From: Streptomyces musisoli | GTDB taxonomy: Bacteria; Actinomycetota; Actinomycetes; Streptomycetales; Streptomycetaceae | DNA length: 64,000 nucleotides | Direction: 5' to 3' | Assembly: GCF_016741855.1 (NCBI RefSeq) | Contig: NZ_JAERRH010000016.1 | Coordinates: forward strand, 1-64,000 | Shown: one piece after another, positions 61,035-64,000 of the stretch | How the letters are laid out: each line of letters opens with the position of its first letter | How positions within the stretch are numbered: the first letter of the stretch is position 1 | The notes under the pieces: generated by a model | The model's input: the letters and a program-made list of their open reading frames with translations, nothing else | Told to the model about the DNA's origin: nothing | The model's database searches: none | Made by a program: the position numbers and the translations under genes

Positions 61035-61856
61035 ATGACCGTACGCAAGAACCAGGCCACCCTGACCTCCGACGAGAAGCGCCGGTTCGTCGCCGCCCTC
61101 CTCGAACTCAAGCGCAACGGGCGTTACGACGAGTTCGTCCGCACGCACAACCAGTTCATCATGGCGGACACCGACAGCGGCGAGCGGACCGGCCACCGCT
61201 CCCCCTCCTTCCTGCCCTGGCACCGCAGATTCCTGCTGGACTTCGAGCAGGCGCTCCAGTCCGTGGACTCCTCCGTCACGCTGCCCTACTGGGACTGGAG
61301 CACCGACCGCACGGTGCGTGCCTCGCTGTGGGCGCCGGACTTCCTCGGCGGCACCGGGCGCAGCAGCGACGGCCGGGTGATGGACGGCCCGTTCGCCGCG
61401 TCCGCCGGCAACTGGCCGATCAACGTGCGCGTCGACGGCCGTACGTTCCTGCGCCGCTCGCTCGGCACGAGCGTGCGCGAACTGCCGACGCCCGCCGAGG
61501 TGGACTCGGTGCTGTCGATGGCGACGTACGACATGGCGCCCTACAACAGCGCCTCGGACGGCTTCCGCAACCACCTGGAGGGCTGGCGCGGGGTCAACCT
61601 GCACAACCGCGTGCACGTCTGGGTCGGCGGGCAGATGGCCACCGGTGTGTCCCCCAACGACCCGGTGTTCTGGCTGCACCACGCCTACATCGACAAGCTG
61701 TGGGCGGAGTGGCAGCGCCGGCACCCGGGCGCCGGCTATGTGCCGACGGCCGGCACGCCGGACGTGGTGGACCTGAACGACACGATGAAGCCATGGAACG
61801 ACGTGCGCCCGGCGGACCTGCTGGACCACACCAAGCACTACACCTTCGACGTCTGA
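61035..61856 (+). CDS. melC2: Tyrosinase MelC2
   Basis: A 273-residue type 3 copper monooxygenase that oxidises tyrosine to DOPA and dopaquinone, leading to melanin. All six copper ligands are present: H38, H54, H63 (site A) and H190, H194, H216 (site B), matching known Streptomyces tyrosinases in position. The motifs FLPWHRRFLLDFE and NDPVFWLHHAYIDKLW surround them. It has no signal peptide and relies on MelC1 for Tat export. The stop is immediately next to that of the convergent RNase H gene with no spacing. Confidence 0.96.
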   Translation: MTVRKNQATLTSDEKRRFVAALLELKRNGRYDEFVRTHNQFIMADTDSGERTGHRSPSFLPWHRRFLLDFEQALQSVDSSVTLPYWDWSTDRTVRASLWAPDFLGGTGRSSDGRVMDGPFAASAGNWPINVRVDGRTFLRRSLGTSVRELPTPAEVDSVLSMATYDMAPYNSASDGFRNHLEGWRGVNLHNRVHVWVGGQMATGVSPNDPVFWLHHAYIDKLWAEWQRRHPGAGYVPTAGTPDVVDLNDTMKPWNDVRPADLLDHTKHYTFDV

Positions 61857-62552
61857 TCAGACCTCGGCGGTACGGCACTCCGGGTGGCCCCAGCCCTGCG
61901 CGTTCTTGGCGATCTTCTCGCCGGCCGCGTAGGACCGGCCGCACGGGCAGCGGCCGGGGAACTTCGCCTTGATGGTGCGGGAGGACGCGCCGCCGCCGGT
62001 GCGGCGGGGCGCCTTCCCGCGCGGCGCCCCGGCCGCCTTCGGCGTGTCCGGCGACGGCGGGGGCACCGGCGAGCCGAGCGCGCTGCCGGCCGGCTCCTGG
62101 ACGGAGGCCGCCTGGCTGGCCGCGCGGTCGGCGAAGTCGTTCAGCGGGTCGCCGTCGACCTGGTGGGCGGGAACGTAGCGGAACTCGACCGTCCGGCCGT
62201 CGAGCAGCTCGTCGATGCGGACCACCAGGTCCTGGTTGGCGACGGGCTTGCCGGCGGACGTCTTCCAGCCGTTGCGCTTCCAGCCGGGCAGCCAGGTGGT
62301 GACGGCCTTCATCGCGTACTGGGAGTCCATCCGGATCTCCAGCGGCACGTCCGGGGCGACGGCCGCAAGGAGCCGCTCCAGCGCCGTCAGTTCGGCGACG
62401 TTGTTCGTGGCCCGGCCGAGCGGGCCGGCCTCCCAGCGGGCGGGCGTCCGCTCGTCGTCCGAGACCACCCACGCCCATCCGGCCGGTCCGGGGTTTCCCT
62501 TCGAAGCCCCGTCGCACGCGGCCACCACACGTTCACGCATGCGCTCGATCAT
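61857..62552 (-). CDS. Ribonuclease H with C-terminal zinc-finger-like tail
   Basis: A 231-residue protein (227 if starting at ATG 62540). Residues about 8-150 are an RNase H fold with catalytic acids in ACDGASKGNPG (D), NNVAELTALE (E), RMDSQYAM (D) and NDFADRAA (D), so it should cut RNA in RNA-DNA hybrids. After a Pro/Ala linker, the C-terminus KFPGRCPCGRSYAAGE with later HPEC looks like a zinc-binding module, known from other actinobacterial RNase H proteins. It overlaps nothing but abuts melC2 tail to tail. Confidence 0.88.
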   Translation of the reverse strand: MIERMRERVVAACDGASKGNPGPAGWAWVVSDDERTPARWEAGPLGRATNNVAELTALERLLAAVAPDVPLEIRMDSQYAMKAVTTWLPGWKRNGWKTSAGKPVANQDLVVRIDELLDGRTVEFRYVPAHQVDGDPLNDFADRAASQAASVQEPAGSALGSPVPPPSPDTPKAAGAPRGKAPRRTGGGASSRTIKAKFPGRCPCGRSYAAGEKIAKNAQGWGHPECRTAEV

Positions 62553-62586
62553 GCCATGGCCACGGGAAGCGCTGTTCCGGGACGGG

Positions 62587-63381
62587 TCACACGTCCTTGA
62601 TCTTCGGCATCTCGCCCTCGGTGGTCGTGATGTCGATCACCGAGAAGTTCGCGCCCTGCGGATCGCTGAGCGCCGCGAACCGGCCGAAGGGACTGCTCAT
62701 CGGCCCGAAGCGGAGGATCCCGCCGAGCTTGGTGGCCCGCTCGACGGCCGCGTCGCAGTCGTCGACGGTGAAGTAGACGTTGATGTACGACGGCACCTCG
62801 GGCGGGAAGTCGTCGGTCATCCGCATCCGGCCGAGGACCGTGTCCTCGCCGATGACGAACATCCGGAAGTCCACCGCGTCGTCCTCGATCTCCTTCATCC
62901 GGTACGGGAAGACGGCGGAGAGGAAGGCGTCCGCCTGCTCGGGCTCACGGGTGAACACCTCCGCCCAGCAGTAGGCACCGGGCGTGGCCGTCGCCTCGAA
63001 GCCCTCGTGGGTGCCCGCCTGCCACACCCCGAACACGGCTCCGCTGGGCTCCCGGGCCAGGCACATCGTGCCGAACCCGCCGACCTGCATCGGCTCCATC
63101 AGCACCTCGCCGCCGTTCTCCCGGACCTTGTCCGCGGTGGCCGCGGCGTCCGGCGAGGCGAAGTACAGGCACCACTGCGACTGGCCCTCCTGGCCGGGCA
63201 TGGGCGGGACGACGGCCGCGACGGCCTTGCCGTCCGCGTAGGCCTGCGTGTAATTGCCGTACTCCGACGACGACTCGCCGAAGGTCCAGCCGAGAACGTC
63301 GCCGTAGAACCTCTTGGCTCCCTCGACGTCGCTGAACATCGCATCGGCCCAGCAGGGCGTTCCCTCGGGTTGCACAGCCAT
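62587..63381 (-). CDS. Double VOC-domain protein
   Basis: A 264-residue protein of two VOC modules. The first (about 8-125) begins PCWADAMFSDVEGAKRFYGD and the second (about 135-255) begins GAYCWAEVFTREPEQADAFL. Internal words such as LGWTFGE and VFGVWQAG are typical of the Streptomyces VOC proteins that resemble antibiotic-resistance and PhnB-like members. It is likely metal-dependent or a binding protein; the ligand is not known. ATG 63381 follows GAGAGGG. The neighbouring encapsulin gene reads the other way. Confidence 0.88.
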   Translation of the reverse strand: MAVQPEGTPCWADAMFSDVEGAKRFYGDVLGWTFGESSSEYGNYTQAYADGKAVAAVVPPMPGQEGQSQWCLYFASPDAAATADKVRENGGEVLMEPMQVGGFGTMCLAREPSGAVFGVWQAGTHEGFEATATPGAYCWAEVFTREPEQADAFLSAVFPYRMKEIEDDAVDFRMFVIGEDTVLGRMRMTDDFPPEVPSYINVYFTVDDCDAAVERATKLGGILRFGPMSSPFGRFAALSDPQGANFSVIDITTTEGEMPKIKDV

Positions 63382-63697
63382 GGTCGGAGCCCTCTCGGTC
63401 AGCTGGATGGTCCCGCTACCTCACGCTAGCCATCCTGCGGTCGCGCCGCCCGTCGAACGCCGGGCTGCCGGAAACCCGGGCGCCCCAGGGCATGGAGGCG
63501 CAGCACCGGCGCGCGATCACGCCCCCTCCCGCCGAGCGCACTCAACGGCCTGTTTACGCGACGCAGTGATCGAAACCGCCCCTTTCACGCTGTACCCGGA
63601 GATCACGCGCCCTGTTTGGCTGGTCCGAGCGCACCGGCACCCTGCGCACCGCCGACCGATCCACATCACCCCTGTCCGCCTCTCCGCAGGAGGGAAA
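63382..63697. promoter_or_regulatory. Divergent gap upstream of the encapsulin gene
   Basis: This 316-bp gap holds the promoters of the VOC and encapsulin genes. GATCACGC occurs twice (63516, 63601) with TGATCG between, and TTTACGCGACGC near 63552 is AT-richer. AGGAGGG at 63689-63694 is the ribosome-binding site. No gene is visible. Confidence 0.45.
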
Positions 63698-64000
63698 GTG
63701 TCCACTCCGGACATCGCCACCGGCTCCGCAGTCGACGAACCCGATCCCGGCCCCCCGGCACAAGCTCCGCTCACCAGCCTGAGCACGCGGGCGGCCCGCC
63801 AGCTCACCACCACCACCAAGTCCGAACCGCAGATGCAGGCCATCACCTCCCGGTGGCTGCTGAAGACCCTGCCGTGGGTGGACGTCAAGGGCGGCGCCTA
63901 CCGGGTCAACCGGCGTCTGCAACTGCGCACCGGTCGCGGACGCGTGCACTTCGAGCAGAACGGCGCCGACGACATCCGGGTCATCCCCGAGACGCTGACC
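63698..64000 (+). CDS. Family 2 encapsulin nanocompartment shell protein, N-terminal part
   Basis: The first 101 codons of a protein cut by the window edge. After a Pro-rich N-terminus comes SLSTRAARQLTTTTKSEPQM, then QAITSRWLLKTLPWVDVKGG and AYRVNRRL, the highly conserved start of family 2 encapsulin shells (often mis-named Crp/Fnr regulators because family 2B carries an inserted cNMP-binding domain). These HK97-fold proteins assemble into capsid-like shells around a cargo enzyme. Whether it is 2A or 2B cannot be seen. GTG 63698 sits 4 nt after AGGAGGG. In many streptomycetes the gene precedes a 2-methylisoborneol synthase. Confidence 0.85.
   Translation, partial: MSTPDIATGSAVDEPDPGPPAQAPLTSLSTRAARQLTTTTKSEPQMQAITSRWLLKTLPWVDVKGGAYRVNRRLQLRTGRGRVHFEQNGADDIRVIPETLT

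Noticed and set aside
63698..64000. Crp/Fnr-family transcription regulator
   Set aside because: Such genes were often so annotated, but the conserved N-terminus is that of family 2 encapsulin shells; no HTH is seen in the part available.

Overview
This window is chromosomal DNA of a streptomycete. GC content is very high, third codon positions are almost all G or C, and the gene families are those of Streptomyces: a WhiB-like protein, an SsgA-like protein, a SigB/SigF-type sigma factor with RsbW-like ATPases, a SpoIIE-type phosphatase, the melC1-melC2 tyrosinase pair, DUF6480 and DUF6328 proteins, and the GlgE-route genes. I see no rRNA, tRNA, CRISPR array, transposase or prophage gene. It looks like core to near-core chromosome with some mobile-looking repeat DNA between genes.

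Layout. 1-4146: end of treS, then maltokinase and glgB (trehalose to maltose-1-phosphate to branched alpha-glucan; glgE would lie upstream). 4239-12456: metabolic and membrane genes (YbdK ligase, DUF6480, acyl-CoA ligase, RsbW-like ATPase, type II NADH dehydrogenase, DUF4287, FUSC transporter). 12491-15120: stress-type sigma factor, anti-sigma-like ATPase, small helical protein, candidate small RNA and a free-standing cyclic-nucleotide-binding domain. 15159-24416: MFS exporter, LysE exporter with its divergent LysR regulator, WhiB-like protein, two-component system, L,D-transpeptidase lipoprotein and M1 peptidase. 24585-30310: DUF488, FAD dehydrogenase with a TetR repressor, AlkB, metallo-beta-lactamase-fold hydrolase, DUF4032. 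30312-35001: universal stress protein, a relic VOC gene, and a tightly overlapped three-gene redox/phosphorelay operon ending in a UBP zinc finger. 35448-44087: LuxR-type ATPase regulator, PAS-GAF-SpoIIE phosphatase, M4 protease, D-Ala-D-Ala carboxypeptidase-like hydrolase. 44459-49028: TerD-CAP fusion, AIM24 protein, and a TPR/polyprenyl synthase pair behind a palindromic operator. 49127-58791: dehydratase, membrane pseudokinase, F420 oxidoreductase, SsgA-like protein, small membrane and VOC proteins, aldo/keto reductase, TetR and its likely MFS target. 58892-64000: flavin monooxygenase with a small ORF behind it, melC1-melC2, RNase H, double VOC protein, and the first 101 codons of a family 2 encapsulin shell protein.

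The most interesting points are (i) the encapsulin start at the right edge, with a polyprenyl synthase resembling family 2 encapsulin cargo 14.7 kb away; (ii) the response regulator-flavoprotein / cNMP-binding histidine kinase / UBP zinc-finger operon; (iii) the TerD-CAP fusion; (iv) a receptor pseudokinase lacking all three catalytic residues; and (v) many unrelated tandem repeats (periods about 21 to 118 bp) between genes, several of which start inside the last codons of the upstream gene. All functions are inferred from sequence recognition by eye; no searches were run.
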